64,000 nucleotides of DNA from Bog-950 sp964615305 (GCA_964615305.1 CAZTNA010000010.1:1-64000); one strand, 5' to 3'; shown: positions 52,238 to 61,380, counted from the stretch's first letter. The notes: generated from the sequence alone by a model not told the origin. Program-made: numbers and translations.

Positions 52238-53641
52238 ATGTCATCGTTCAGAAAAGAAAAAGACACTATGGGAATTGTGGAAGTTCCCGCAAATGTATAT
52301 TGGGGAGCGCAAACTCAGCGTTCTATAGAAAACTTCCAAATAGCACAGGATATTAATAAGATGCCCAAAGAAATAATTCGTGCTTTTGCTTATCTGAAAA
52401 AAGCTGCTGCGCTTACAAATTTCGATGCCGGTGTATTGCCAAAAGAAACCTCTGATATTATAGGTATTGTTTGTGACGAAATACTTGCGGGTAAACTTGA
52501 TGATCAGTTTCCTCTTGTAGTTTGGCAGACCGGTAGTGGCACGCAAAGCAATATGAACGTAAACGAAGTGGTGGCATATCGTGCGCATGTGTTATTAGGC
52601 GGCAGCTTAATTGATGAAAAAAAGAAAGTGCACCCAAACGATGATGTAAACAAATCGCAAAGCTCAAACGATACTTTCCCTACAGCCATGCATATAGCGG
52701 CCTATAAAATACTGGTGGAAACTACGCTGCCGGGCATCAGATTACTGCGCGATACACTTGCAGCAAAATCGAAAGAGTATATGGATGTAGTAAAAATCGG
52801 AAGAACGCACTTAATGGATGCCACTCCGCTTACGCTCGGGCAAGAACTTTCTGGTTACGTTTCTCAGTTAAACCACGGAATAAAAGCTATTGAAAACACG
52901 TTGGCACATTTAAGCGAACTGGCTTTGGGCGGCACTGCTGTGGGCACAGGTATAAACACGCCACCAAATTATGATATAAACGTGGCCAAGCACATCGCCA
53001 CGCTTACGGGTTTGCCTTTTGTAACTGCTGAAAATAAATTTGAAGCACTGGCCGCACACGATGCTATTGTTGAGTCACACGGTGCATTAAAAACTGTGGC
53101 GTGTTCGCTTATGAAAATTGCCAACGATATTCGTTTGCTTTCATCAGGTCCACGTTGTGGAATTGGTGAAATTTTTATTCCTGACAATGAGCCCGGTTCT
53201 TCCATTATGCCGGGTAAAGTAAACCCTACTCAATGCGAAGCTATGACCATGGCTGCTGCCCAAGTTTTAGGTAATGATGTTGCCATTAATATTGGTGGAG
53301 CTACCGGTCATTTTGAACTGAATGTGTTTAAGCCCGTTATGATTTACAACTTTCTGCACAGCGCTCGTTTAATTGGTGATGTATGTGTTTCGTTTAACAA
53401 TAAGTGTGCTGTGGGAATAAAACCGATAGAAGAAAACATTAAGAACAATCTCAACAATTCATTGATGTTAGTGACAGCCCTCAATACAAAAATAGGTTAC
53501 TACAAAGCAGCTGAAATAGCACAAACTGCCCACAAGCAAGGTAAAACACTAAAGCAAACAGCTGTTGATTTGGGCTACCTTACACCAGAAGAATTTGATG
53601 CGTGGGTTGATCCTAAAACAATGGTGGGCGAATTATCATAG
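52238..53641 (+). CDS. fumC: Class II fumarate hydratase
   Basis: Interconverts fumarate and malate in the TCA cycle. The 467-residue protein has TMGIVEVPANVYWGAQTQRS, GSGTQSNMNVNEV, NKSQSSNDTFPTAMH, GRTHLMDATPLTLGQE and the superfamily signature GSSIMPGKVNP, covering all active-site regions. A TACATTCG (52207-52214) is a weak -7 candidate. It shares the hairpin at 53653-53707 with the convergent permease gene. Confidence 0.97.
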   Translation: MSSFRKEKDTMGIVEVPANVYWGAQTQRSIENFQIAQDINKMPKEIIRAFAYLKKAAALTNFDAGVLPKETSDIIGIVCDEILAGKLDDQFPLVVWQTGSGTQSNMNVNEVVAYRAHVLLGGSLIDEKKKVHPNDDVNKSQSSNDTFPTAMHIAAYKILVETTLPGIRLLRDTLAAKSKEYMDVVKIGRTHLMDATPLTLGQELSGYVSQLNHGIKAIENTLAHLSELALGGTAVGTGINTPPNYDINVAKHIATLTGLPFVTAENKFEALAAHDAIVESHGALKTVACSLMKIANDIRLLSSGPRCGIGEIFIPDNEPGSSIMPGKVNPTQCEAMTMAAAQVLGNDVAINIGGATGHFELNVFKPVMIYNFLHSARLIGDVCVSFNNKCAVGIKPIEENIKNNLNNSLMLVTALNTKIGYYKAAEIAQTAHKQGKTLKQTAVDLGYLTPEEFDAWVDPKTMVGELS

Positions 53642-53652
53642 CTACCTGTTGT

Positions 53653-53707
53653 AAAAAGCGAAAAGTTTATTGCCTACAGTCTGTCGGCAATAAACTTTTC
53701 GCTTTTT
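53653..53707. terminator. Bidirectional terminator: 22-bp perfect inverted repeat
   Basis: Arms 53653-53674 and 53686-53707 are perfectly complementary, starting AAAAAGCGAAAAG and ending CTTTTCGCTTTTT, with an 11-nt loop that can pair further (ACAG/CTGT). T-runs flank it on both strands. The right arm and loop code for the last codons of the convergent permease (KSEKFIADRL, stop TAG in the loop). Confidence 0.88.
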
Positions 53708-54495
53708 ATAAAGAAACGAAGTCCGGCAATAAACAGAATCAACGCGAGGCTCAATGAAATGGCAACCTGTAACCAATTTACCTCCCACTCCAAAAAGATG
53801 TAACGATAAAGTGCCACTACGTTGGCAGGTGCATGAAAATAATACAACCAGTTTAGGCTCTCGGGTACAATGGTAGTTGGGTAGAAGACTGGCGTAAGCC
53901 AAATGCCAAAGCCCACCAGATAAGGTATGAGGTGGTGCATATCTCTGAACCTGATAGTAAGGGCACATAGCCAAATACCCACTGATAGTCCGGCAATAAT
54001 ATTAGCCGCAATTGCCAGTGGTAAAAAAATTATTCGCCATGAAAAAGGTGTATCTGTAACTATCATTAATGCAAAGAGCAACACCAACGAAATCAAAAAC
54101 TCTGTAAGTCCATTTAAAACCTTAGCCAGTGGCAAAATCAATCTGGGGAAATGAATTTTCCTAATCAAGTGTTGATTGTGCATAAGCACCGTACCGGCTT
54201 GCCCTACAAGTTGCGTAAAATAAAACCACCCCAGCATACCCGTAAACGCAAACACAGAGTAAGGCACCCCAATTTCTAAATGCATTACGCGCTGAAAAAA
54301 AAAGTAAAAGATGAGCAGCCCTGTTAACGGTTGCACAACACTCCATAAAATACCGAGATAAGTCTGCGCATACTGAATTCGCAAATCGCGGAGCGCAAAC
54401 GTAATAAGCAATGCCCTGCTTTGCCAAACTTCTTTCAAGTAGGCGGCAGTACCGGGCTCATTTGATGTAAGCGTTTTGTAAATTTGATTGCTCAC
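53674..54495 (-). CDS. ABC-2 type polysaccharide/polyol-phosphate export permease (Wzm-like)
   Basis: A 273-residue membrane protein with six predicted helices and the ABC2 export-permease pattern: LLITFALRDLRIQYAQTYLGILWSVVQPL near the N-terminus, FPRLILPLAKVLNGLTEF, and YLVGFGIWLTPVFYPTTIVP. Such permeases export lipid-linked O-antigen, teichoic acid or capsule chains with an ATPase (Wzt/TagH). No ATPase is next to it, so it is an orphan here. An in-frame stop lies just upstream, so the start must be GTG (54495) or TTG (54498). It follows rnz by about 20 bp and is probably cotranscribed. Confidence 0.88.
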   Translation of the reverse strand: MSNQIYKTLTSNEPGTAAYLKEVWQSRALLITFALRDLRIQYAQTYLGILWSVVQPLTGLLIFYFFFQRVMHLEIGVPYSVFAFTGMLGWFYFTQLVGQAGTVLMHNQHLIRKIHFPRLILPLAKVLNGLTEFLISLVLLFALMIVTDTPFSWRIIFLPLAIAANIIAGLSVGIWLCALTIRFRDMHHLIPYLVGFGIWLTPVFYPTTIVPESLNWLYYFHAPANVVALYRYIFLEWEVNWLQVAISLSLALILFIAGLRFFIKSEKFIADRL

Positions 54496-54518
54496 CAAAC
54501 AATTTTAGCAGAATTACT

Positions 54519-55436
54519 TTACTCTGCCACAGAAAATGTTTTTCCTTCTTCTGCAATGTAGGTCATGGGAAAAACATGGCGGCTTTCGTTCAGCAAAAAA
54601 TTAAGGTCTTCGTACCGCGCTGAAAAATGCCCTATCAAGAGTTTGCCGGCATTAGCTTTGTAGGCTATTTGCGCTGCTTGTTTAGTGGTGCTATGAAAGG
54701 TTTCGGAAGCACGCTTTGCGTGTTCTTCTATGAAAGTGGCCTCGTGGTAGAGTGTATTTACACCTTTTATTTGATCAATAATTTCTTCGCAATATGAAGT
54801 GTCGCTACAATAAGCATAACAGCGTGGAGGAAAGGGGTCGAGGGTCAATTCATCGTTTAAAATAACCTTACCTTCTGCCGTGGTAAAGTCTTCGCCACGC
54901 TTAATGCGGGTTATATGTTGGTGCGGTATATTGTGCTCTAATATTTTCTCGCTAATAATTTTCCTTAAATTCTTCTTCTCTCGGAACAAAAACCCTGTAG
55001 TGGGCAACCGGTGTTTAAGTGGAATACTTTCTACCAACAACGTTTCGTTCTCGTAAACAAGTTCCGGTTTTTGGCTGTCTATGGGGTAAAAGTGAAGCTT
55101 AAATCGTAGTTCCGTATTGGAATACTTAAAATGTATGTCAATGATGTCTTTTAGTGGTGGCGGACCGAATAAATGTAAGTCATGCTCTCTCCAATTTAGG
55201 TTAAACGAAGTAAGCAGACCAACTAAGCCATAATAATGATCGCCATGTAAGTGAGAGATAAAAATATGATCAAGCCGTCCACGCTTAATTCCAAATTTAT
55301 TCATTCTGAACTGCGTGCCTTCGCCACAATCCACTAAATACGAATGTCCGTTATGACTAACTACTTGTGAGGAAGGGTGCCTGTCGTACGCAGGTATAGC
55401 TGCGTTGCTGCCCAAAATAGTAACCTCAAATTGCAT
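54519..55436 (-). CDS. rnz: Ribonuclease Z
   Basis: Metallo-beta-lactamase-fold endonuclease that trims tRNA 3' ends. The 305-residue protein has the metal motif HLHGDHYYG, the start VTILGSNAAIPAYDRHPSSQ, LVDCGEGTQFRM, and the later metal ligands in YCSDTSYCEE, LYHEATF and LLIGHFSARY. It is placed 9 bp after the STAS gene, a common Bacteroidota pairing. Confidence 0.95.
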   Translation of the reverse strand: MQFEVTILGSNAAIPAYDRHPSSQVVSHNGHSYLVDCGEGTQFRMNKFGIKRGRLDHIFISHLHGDHYYGLVGLLTSFNLNWREHDLHLFGPPPLKDIIDIHFKYSNTELRFKLHFYPIDSQKPELVYENETLLVESIPLKHRLPTTGFLFREKKNLRKIISEKILEHNIPHQHITRIKRGEDFTTAEGKVILNDELTLDPFPPRCYAYCSDTSYCEEIIDQIKGVNTLYHEATFIEEHAKRASETFHSTTKQAAQIAYKANAGKLLIGHFSARYEDLNFLLNESRHVFPMTYIAEEGKTFSVAE

Positions 55437-55445
55437 TGCAGGCGA

Positions 55446-55814
55446 TTAACTTCTTAAATCGCGATCCAGTTCTTCCATCATTACATAATCAACAGATTCG
55501 TTGATAGAAGGTACTATGTTAAGTATTGGTTCAAGTTGCGAAATTTTAATCAACTTTTGAATATGTGCGTTTAAGCCGGTGAGTACAAAGGTTCCGCCTG
55601 ACTCTTTGCAAAGGCGGTTGCCGACCAGCAGGGCGCTTAAACCCGAAGAATCAACGTATTGCACATCGGTAAGGTCAAGCACTATATTTTTGAAGCCTTC
55701 GTTATTCAGTATTACCAGTTCAGACTTTAACTGAGGAGCAAGATTGCTCAACAATTTATCTTCATTAAGTTTTACAATAACCAAGCGATCTCTTTTGTCA
55801 ATTTGAAATTTCAT
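55446..55814 (-). CDS. STAS-domain protein (anti-sigma factor antagonist type)
   Basis: A 122-residue stand-alone STAS protein with a conserved phosphorylatable Ser in VQYVDSSGLSALLVG, as in SpoIIAA/RsbV-type antagonists. Such proteins bind anti-sigma factors or kinases when dephosphorylated. No RsbW-like kinase or matching phosphatase is in the window, so its partner is unknown. It probably heads the operon with rnz and the permease. Confidence 0.88.
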   Translation of the reverse strand: MKFQIDKRDRLVIVKLNEDKLLSNLAPQLKSELVILNNEGFKNIVLDLTDVQYVDSSGLSALLVGNRLCKESGGTFVLTGLNAHIQKLIKISQLEPILNIVPSINESVDYVMMEELDRDLRS

Positions 55815-56081
55815 ACTGAAAAATTTAGTAGTGTGTGCAAATACGATTCTAATGTAGAATCTTTTTTCGAAAAATAAATGAGTTTAGCATTTAATTGCGG
55901 GCAATGTATGCAAAAGGAATCTATTTGGGAAACAATGTTAGCATTGTTCATCATAATTATTGTATCAACTTTGTAGGTTCAGAAGTTTTAAATTAGGTTT
56001 GATAAAGGAGATAAAATACATAGAGCCGTCTGCCAGTTTAACCGAAAAAATTTGTGGCCGGATATTTGAAAAAGCGAAACA

Positions 56082-58658
56082 ATGGAAGCAAAATTTTCAC
56101 CGAAAGTAAAAGAGGTAATTTCATACAGTCGCGAAGAAGCGCTACGGCTTAACCACGATTACATTGGTATTGAGCATTTGCTACTGGGCTTAATTCGCGA
56201 AGGTGAAGGTTTAGCAGTAAAAACGCTGAAAAGTTTAGATGTAGATGCAGTAATGCTGCGCAAAACAGTAGAAGAGTCTATTAAAGGGAAAGTAGCAAAA
56301 ACCAACTATAACCCCAATAGCTTACCACTAACAAAGCAGGCTGAAAAAGTATTGAAGATAACCGTGCTTGAAGCTAAGGTTTTAAAAAGCGATGTGATAG
56401 GTACAGAGCACTTGCTGCTATCTATCTTAAAATCGAAAGATAATTTGGCATCGCAACTTTTAGCACAAATGGATGTTGACTACGATGTGTTTAAAACGGA
56501 GTTGAACCTGGTAAAAAACGATTTGAAAGAAGATAAAGAGCCTAAGGCCGAACTACCTAACGAACCCGATGACGAACCGTTTGAAGAGGAAAAACGTGGT
56601 GGTGGCCAAAGTGGAAATTTCGGTCAATCACAACAGTCAAAAAAGCCCGGTGCCAGCAAGTCTAAAACACCGGTACTTGATAATTTTGGGCGCGATGTAA
56701 CTCATCTTGCCGAAGAAGGCACACTCGACCCAATAGTAGGTCGCGAGAACGAAATTGAGCGGGTTTCTCAAATCTTAAGCCGCAGAAAAAAGAATAATCC
56801 GATATTAATAGGTGAACCCGGTGTAGGGAAAACAGCAATAGTTGAAGGATTAGCACTTCGTATTGTTCAGAAAAAAGTTTCGCGTGTGTTGTTTAACAAG
56901 CGAATTGTCATGCTGGATATGGCGGCTTTAGTTGCAGGTACGAAGTACCGCGGTCAGTTTGAAGAGCGCATGAAAGCCATTATGAACGAGTTAGAAAAAA
57001 ACCGTGACGTAATTCTTTTCATTGACGAAATTCATACAATAGTTGGTGCGGGTGGCGCTACCGGGTCACTAGATGCATCAAATATTTTTAAACCCGCACT
57101 GGCACGTGGCGAGTTACAGTGTATTGGTGCATCAACTCTTGACGAGTATCGTCAGTATATTGAAAAAGATGGGGCACTGGCACGCAGATTTCAGCAGGTG
57201 ATTGTGGATCCCCCATCTCCTGAAGAAACGATTCAGATTTTAACCAACATTAAATCGAAGTATGAAGAATACCACAGTGTTGACTATTCGCCCGAAGCAG
57301 TAGCAGCTTGTGTAAAACTTTCAACCCGATATATAACCGATCGCTTTTTGCCCGATAAGGCCATAGATGTAATGGATGAAGTAGGAGCACGAGTTCATCT
57401 GAAAAACATTCACGTACCCAAAAACATCATTGAGCTCGAAAAGCAAGTAGAAGATATCAAGAACCAAAAAAATCAGGTAGTTAAAAGCCAGAAATATGAG
57501 GAAGCTGCCCGTTTGCGCGATAGCGAAAAAAGATTGCTCGAAGATTTAGACAAGGCAAAATCGCAGTGGGACGAAGAGGCTCGCACTAAACATTTTCCGG
57601 TAGGCGAAGAAGATATTGCAGAGGTAGTAGCTATGATGACGGGTATTCCGGTCAACAAAATTGCACAAAGTGAGAGCAATAAGCTCATCAACATGACCAG
57701 CGAAATAACAGGCGCTGTAATTGGCCAAAACGATGCAGTGAAAAAAGTAACCAAAGCCATACAGCGTAACCGCGTAGGCTTAAAAGATCCGAAGAAGCCA
57801 ATTGGTACTTTTATTTTCCTCGGTCCAACAGGAGTTGGTAAAACTGAATTGGCAAAAGCCATTGCGCGTTATTTATTTGACAGTGAAGATTCGCTCATAC
57901 GTATAGATATGAGCGAGTACATGGAAAAATTTTCTGTTAGCCGTTTGGTTGGCGCTCCTCCGGGCTACGTAGGTTACGAAGAAGGCGGACAGCTAACGGA
58001 GAAAGTCCGCAGAAAACCTTATAGCGTTGTGTTACTCGATGAAATTGAGAAAGCACACCCGGATGTATTCAATATACTATTACAAGTATTTGATGATGGA
58101 GTTTTAACCGATAGTTTGGGCAGACGTGTAGATTTTAAAAATTCACTCATCATTATGACATCGAACATAGGTGCGCGAGACTTGAAAGACTTTGGAACAG
58201 GTGTAGGCTTTGCTACCAAGTCAAAAACAGAACAAAGTGATGAAATAGCCAGCAATGTGATTACCAAAGCACTGAAACGCACTTTCTCTCCTGAATTTTT
58301 AAACCGTATAGATGACGTTATCATCTTCAACTCGTTGGGCAAGCAAGACATTCACAGTATTATAGATATTGCCCTTCGCGATGTTACTAAGCGCATTGTT
58401 GAGTTAGGTTTTGAAATTAAACTGACCGATGCTGCAAAGGATTTTCTTGCCGATAGAGGTTACGATCCTCAGTTTGGTGCACGCCCGCTTCACCGTGCTA
58501 TTCAAAAATTTGTGGAAGATCCATTGGCAGAAGAAATTTTACGAGCAGGTGCTAAACCAGGCGATAGTTTTCTGATAGAACTTTCCAGCGAAGCGGAAGA
58601 ATTAAAAATAACACACCATCCTGCTTTCAACGAAGCAAAAGCTGACGAAAAACAGTAA
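56082..58658 (+). CDS. clpC: ATP-dependent Clp protease ATPase subunit ClpC
   Basis: AAA+ unfoldase feeding ClpP. The 858-residue protein has two Clp-N repeats (1-145), a flexible Gly/Gln/Ser linker (about 165-195), NBD1 with Walker A GEPGVGKT at 244-251 and VILFIDEIHTIVGAG, the ClpC middle coiled coil with a UVR-like segment (QKYEEAARLRDSEKRLLEDL), and NBD2 with GPTGVGKT at 581-588 and DVFNILLQVFDDG. GVGF in the second domain is the ClpP-docking loop. No CtsR-like site is seen. A strong terminator follows. Confidence 0.97.
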   Translation: MEAKFSPKVKEVISYSREEALRLNHDYIGIEHLLLGLIREGEGLAVKTLKSLDVDAVMLRKTVEESIKGKVAKTNYNPNSLPLTKQAEKVLKITVLEAKVLKSDVIGTEHLLLSILKSKDNLASQLLAQMDVDYDVFKTELNLVKNDLKEDKEPKAELPNEPDDEPFEEEKRGGGQSGNFGQSQQSKKPGASKSKTPVLDNFGRDVTHLAEEGTLDPIVGRENEIERVSQILSRRKKNNPILIGEPGVGKTAIVEGLALRIVQKKVSRVLFNKRIVMLDMAALVAGTKYRGQFEERMKAIMNELEKNRDVILFIDEIHTIVGAGGATGSLDASNIFKPALARGELQCIGASTLDEYRQYIEKDGALARRFQQVIVDPPSPEETIQILTNIKSKYEEYHSVDYSPEAVAACVKLSTRYITDRFLPDKAIDVMDEVGARVHLKNIHVPKNIIELEKQVEDIKNQKNQVVKSQKYEEAARLRDSEKRLLEDLDKAKSQWDEEARTKHFPVGEEDIAEVVAMMTGIPVNKIAQSESNKLINMTSEITGAVIGQNDAVKKVTKAIQRNRVGLKDPKKPIGTFIFLGPTGVGKTELAKAIARYLFDSEDSLIRIDMSEYMEKFSVSRLVGAPPGYVGYEEGGQLTEKVRRKPYSVVLLDEIEKAHPDVFNILLQVFDDGVLTDSLGRRVDFKNSLIIMTSNIGARDLKDFGTGVGFATKSKTEQSDEIASNVITKALKRTFSPEFLNRIDDVIIFNSLGKQDIHSIIDIALRDVTKRIVELGFEIKLTDAAKDFLADRGYDPQFGARPLHRAIQKFVEDPLAEEILRAGAKPGDSFLIELSSEAEELKITHHPAFNEAKADEKQ

Positions 58659-58672
58659 GAGTTTTTGGCTAT

Positions 58673-58717
58673 AAAAAATGAGGTTGCCTTCATAAATGCC
58701 GGCAACCTCATTTTTTT
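58673..58717 (+). terminator. clpC terminator
   Basis: TGAGGTTGCC (58679-58688) pairs perfectly with GGCAACCTCA (58701-58710); A6 before the stem and T7 after it (58711-58717) extend the pairing. Confidence 0.88.
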
Positions 58718-58734
58718 ATGTTTCAAGGCAACAA

Positions 58735-58742
58735 TAATTTTG
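58735..58742 (+). promoter_or_regulatory. -7 box TAATTTTG before the metallophosphatase gene
   Basis: An exact TAnnTTTG match ending 6 nt before the ATG at 58749, so the predicted leader is only a few nt. The T-run of the clpC terminator (58711-58717) sits 17 bp upstream, where the -33 element should be. Confidence 0.5.
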
Positions 58743-58748
58743 CTACTT

Positions 58749-59681
58749 ATGAAAACCGTAATGCTAAATCGAAAAACGTTTTTACAAAAATCTCTTTCTG
58801 CTTCTGCGTTATTTGCAGCTAATGCATTTCCTTTTGAAGCATTAGCTGAGGGTGCGGTAAAGAAAATAACCATACTACACACCAACGATCAGCATAGCCG
58901 TATAGAGCCCTTTCCAATGGATGGTGGTATATATCAGGGGCTTGGTGGATTTGCTCAAAGAGCTACCATAATTAACGAGGTGAGAAAAACCGAACAAAAC
59001 GTTTTACTCTTAGACAGCGGTGACATTTGGCAAGGAACTCCTTATTTTAATATGTATGGCGGGGAACTTGAGTTTAAGTTAATGAGCGAAATGCGGTATG
59101 ATGCATCAACGCTTGGGAACCATGACTTTGATGCCGGTGTAGAAGGTTTTGTAAAACAACTTCCGCTGGCAACTTTTCCTTTTCTAAACTGCAACTACAA
59201 TTTTACCGGAACAGCAATGGAAGGAAAAATTTTACCCTACAAAATTTTTCAGTTAGACGGTATTAAAATAGGTGTGTTTGGTGTTGGGATAGAGTTACAA
59301 GGTTTAGTTCCAGCGAGCGCCTTTGACGACATTAAATACAACTTTCCGATTTTATGCGCTAACCAAATTGCTTCAGAATTAAAGTTTGAACACCGTTGTG
59401 ACCTAATCATTTGTTTGTCTCATTTGGGGTATAAATACTCCGAAAAAAAAGTGAGTGATCTGGATTTAGCTTATCAGTCGAAGCACATTGATTTAATTCT
59501 TGGCGGACATACTCACACATTTTTTACAAAGCCCGATGAGGTTCGAAACGCTGATGGGGCAAAGGTTTTAATCAATCAGGTTGGTTGGGCTGGCATTTAT
59601 TTAGGCCGTATAGATTTTTATTTCGAGTCAAAAAAGAAAACTAAATCAACTGATGGATTTCCATTACTGATAACCGGCTAG
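58749..59681 (+). CDS. Exported metallophosphatase (5'-nucleotidase catalytic domain only)
   Basis: A 310-residue calcineurin-like metallophosphatase of the UshA/5'-nucleotidase type. The signal region LNRKTFLQKSLSASALFAANA, with an RK pair, resembles a Tat signal. Metal-site motifs are all present: ILHTNDQHSRIEP, LLDSGDIWQGTPYFN, STLGNHDFDAG, ICLSHLGYK and LGGHTHTF. The C-terminal substrate-binding domain of full 5'-nucleotidases is absent; in many Bacteroidota it is encoded as a separate neighbouring gene, but none is found here. The start at 58749 fits the promoter box and signal peptide. Confidence 0.9.
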   Translation: MKTVMLNRKTFLQKSLSASALFAANAFPFEALAEGAVKKITILHTNDQHSRIEPFPMDGGIYQGLGGFAQRATIINEVRKTEQNVLLLDSGDIWQGTPYFNMYGGELEFKLMSEMRYDASTLGNHDFDAGVEGFVKQLPLATFPFLNCNYNFTGTAMEGKILPYKIFQLDGIKIGVFGVGIELQGLVPASAFDDIKYNFPILCANQIASELKFEHRCDLIICLSHLGYKYSEKKVSDLDLAYQSKHIDLILGGHTHTFFTKPDEVRNADGAKVLINQVGWAGIYLGRIDFYFESKKKTKSTDGFPLLITG

Positions 59682-59879
59682 GTTATTTTTAACTAATCTT
59701 TTTCTGTAAATAAAGAAGAGCAGAAAAAGATTTTTCAACCAAAAATGGACTTTTCTACACCCGAAAAAAAAATCTGAAAAACAAGAGCAGAAAAATTTTT
59801 TTGTAAACATTCTTTTTTCATTTTCACATCGTCTTCTGACACACACATTATTTAGTACACCCTTAAAGATTTAGTGAGC
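59682..59879. other. AT-rich region upstream of dnaA
   Basis: 198 bp with long A and T runs and purine-rich stretches such as AAAGAAGAGCAGAAAAAG (repeated as AAGAGCAGAAAAA). One ATTTTCACA near 59819 differs from a DnaA box (TTWTNCACA) at one position; no cluster of good boxes is seen. It could hold the dnaA promoter and perhaps part of an origin, but evidence is weak. Confidence 0.35.
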
Positions 59880-61319
59880 ATGAAAGAAAAATCGGCCCTC
59901 AGCGTTTGGAACAACTGCCTCGAAATAATAAAAGACAATGTAGGCGCGCAAAGTTTCAAAACCTGGTTCGAACCGATTAAGCCGGTGGAGTTAAACGGAA
60001 GTGTTCTTACAATTCAGGTACCCTCGCAGTTTTTTTATGAATGGTTCGAGGAGCATTATGTTTCGTTGTTGCGCAAAACGATTAAGCGCGAGTTGGGCAA
60101 CAATGCACGTTTGGAATACCGTATTGTAGTAGAGAACTCTTCAAGCGGCACAACTCCTTCTACGGTTGATTATCCGAACCAGAATTCAGGAAATAATCAA
60201 AATCCGGAAGTTGGATTTCCTTATTTTCTCAGCGGAAACCAAATAAAGAACCCCTTTGTAATACCGGGGTTGAAAAAGATAAATGTTGATCCGCAATTAA
60301 ATGCGAATTATAATTTCGATTCACTGGTCGAAGGTGACTGCAACCGTTTGGCGCGTAGTGCCGGTTATGCGGTGGCACAAAAACCGGGAGGCACTGCCTT
60401 TAATCCGCTGGTTATTTATGGTGGAGTTGGTTTAGGCAAAACACATTTGGCGCAAGCAATTGGTAACGAAGTAAAAGCCAACTTTCCGAACAAAACAGTG
60501 TTGTACGTTAGCAGTGAAAAATTTACTAACCAATTTTTTGACGCAGTAAAAAATAACTCAGTAAATGATTTTGTTCATTTCTATCAGTTAATAGACGTAT
60601 TGCTGGTGGATGACATTCAGTTTTTTGGCAACAAAGAAAAAACACAAGATATTTTCTTCCACATCTTTAATCACTTGCATCAAAACGGAAAGCAGTTAGT
60701 ACTAACCACTGACCGCCCTCCTCGCGATTTAGAAGGAATGGAGGAAAGATTACTTAGCCGCTTTAAATGGGGTTTGAGTGCCGACCTACAGGTTCCTGAT
60801 TTTGAAACACGCATAGCTATTTTGGAAAAGAAAATGTATGCAGACGGCATTGAGTTGCCTCGTGAAGTGGTAGAGTTTGTGGCTTATAACATAAACACTA
60901 ATGTGCGCGAACTTGAAGCTGCCTTAATTTCATTATTAGCTCAGGCTTCATTGAACAAAAAAGAAGTTGATCTTGATTTAGCTAAAAAAATTATTAAGAA
61001 CTTTGTAAAGAGCATTTCGCGCGAAGTATCTATAGACTACATTCAAAAAACAGTTTGTGATTACTTTAGCGTAAATGTTGACATGCTTCGTGAGAAAACA
61101 CGCAAACGTATGATCGTGCAGGCACGTCAGCTTTCTATGTTTTTAGCCAAGAGCTACACAAAAAATTCGTTGAAAGTAATTGGCAAACACTTTGGCGGAA
61201 GAGATCACTCGACTGTAATTCACTCATGCCAGGCCGTTCAGAACTTAATTGATACCGATCAGGAATTCAGAGAGGCAGTTGCGGATATTCAGAAGAAAAT
61301 TCAAATGAGTATTTCGTAA
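59880..61319 (+). CDS. dnaA: Chromosomal replication initiator protein DnaA
   Basis: AAA+ initiator that binds DnaA boxes and opens oriC. The 479-residue protein has domain I (LSVWNNCLEIIKDNVGAQSFKTWFEPI), a short Asn/Ser-rich linker, domain III with Walker A GGVGLGKT at 181-188 and VLLVDDIQFF, and domain IV with the box-recognition motif GGRDHSTVIHSCQAV. The ATG at 59880 is used; a GTG two codons upstream is possible. dnaN is not downstream: the next gene is convergent, so this differs from the classical dnaA-dnaN layout. Confidence 0.98.
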   Translation: MKEKSALSVWNNCLEIIKDNVGAQSFKTWFEPIKPVELNGSVLTIQVPSQFFYEWFEEHYVSLLRKTIKRELGNNARLEYRIVVENSSSGTTPSTVDYPNQNSGNNQNPEVGFPYFLSGNQIKNPFVIPGLKKINVDPQLNANYNFDSLVEGDCNRLARSAGYAVAQKPGGTAFNPLVIYGGVGLGKTHLAQAIGNEVKANFPNKTVLYVSSEKFTNQFFDAVKNNSVNDFVHFYQLIDVLLVDDIQFFGNKEKTQDIFFHIFNHLHQNGKQLVLTTDRPPRDLEGMEERLLSRFKWGLSADLQVPDFETRIAILEKKMYADGIELPREVVEFVAYNINTNVRELEAALISLLAQASLNKKEVDLDLAKKIIKNFVKSISREVSIDYIQKTVCDYFSVNVDMLREKTRKRMIVQARQLSMFLAKSYTKNSLKVIGKHFGGRDHSTVIHSCQAVQNLIDTDQEFREAVADIQKKIQMSIS

Positions 61320-61337
61320 CACTTGTAAAGTTTAAAA

Positions 61338-61380
61338 CAAAAGACCGCCACTGAAAATTTTTAGTGCGGTCTTTTGTTTT
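61338..61380. terminator. Terminator between dnaA and the coiled-coil gene
   Basis: CAAAAGACCGC and GCGGTCTTTTG pair, continuing CACT/AGTG with one bulge, and T-rich sequence follows on the plus strand (A-rich before it), so it can act in both directions for the convergent genes. Confidence 0.8.
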
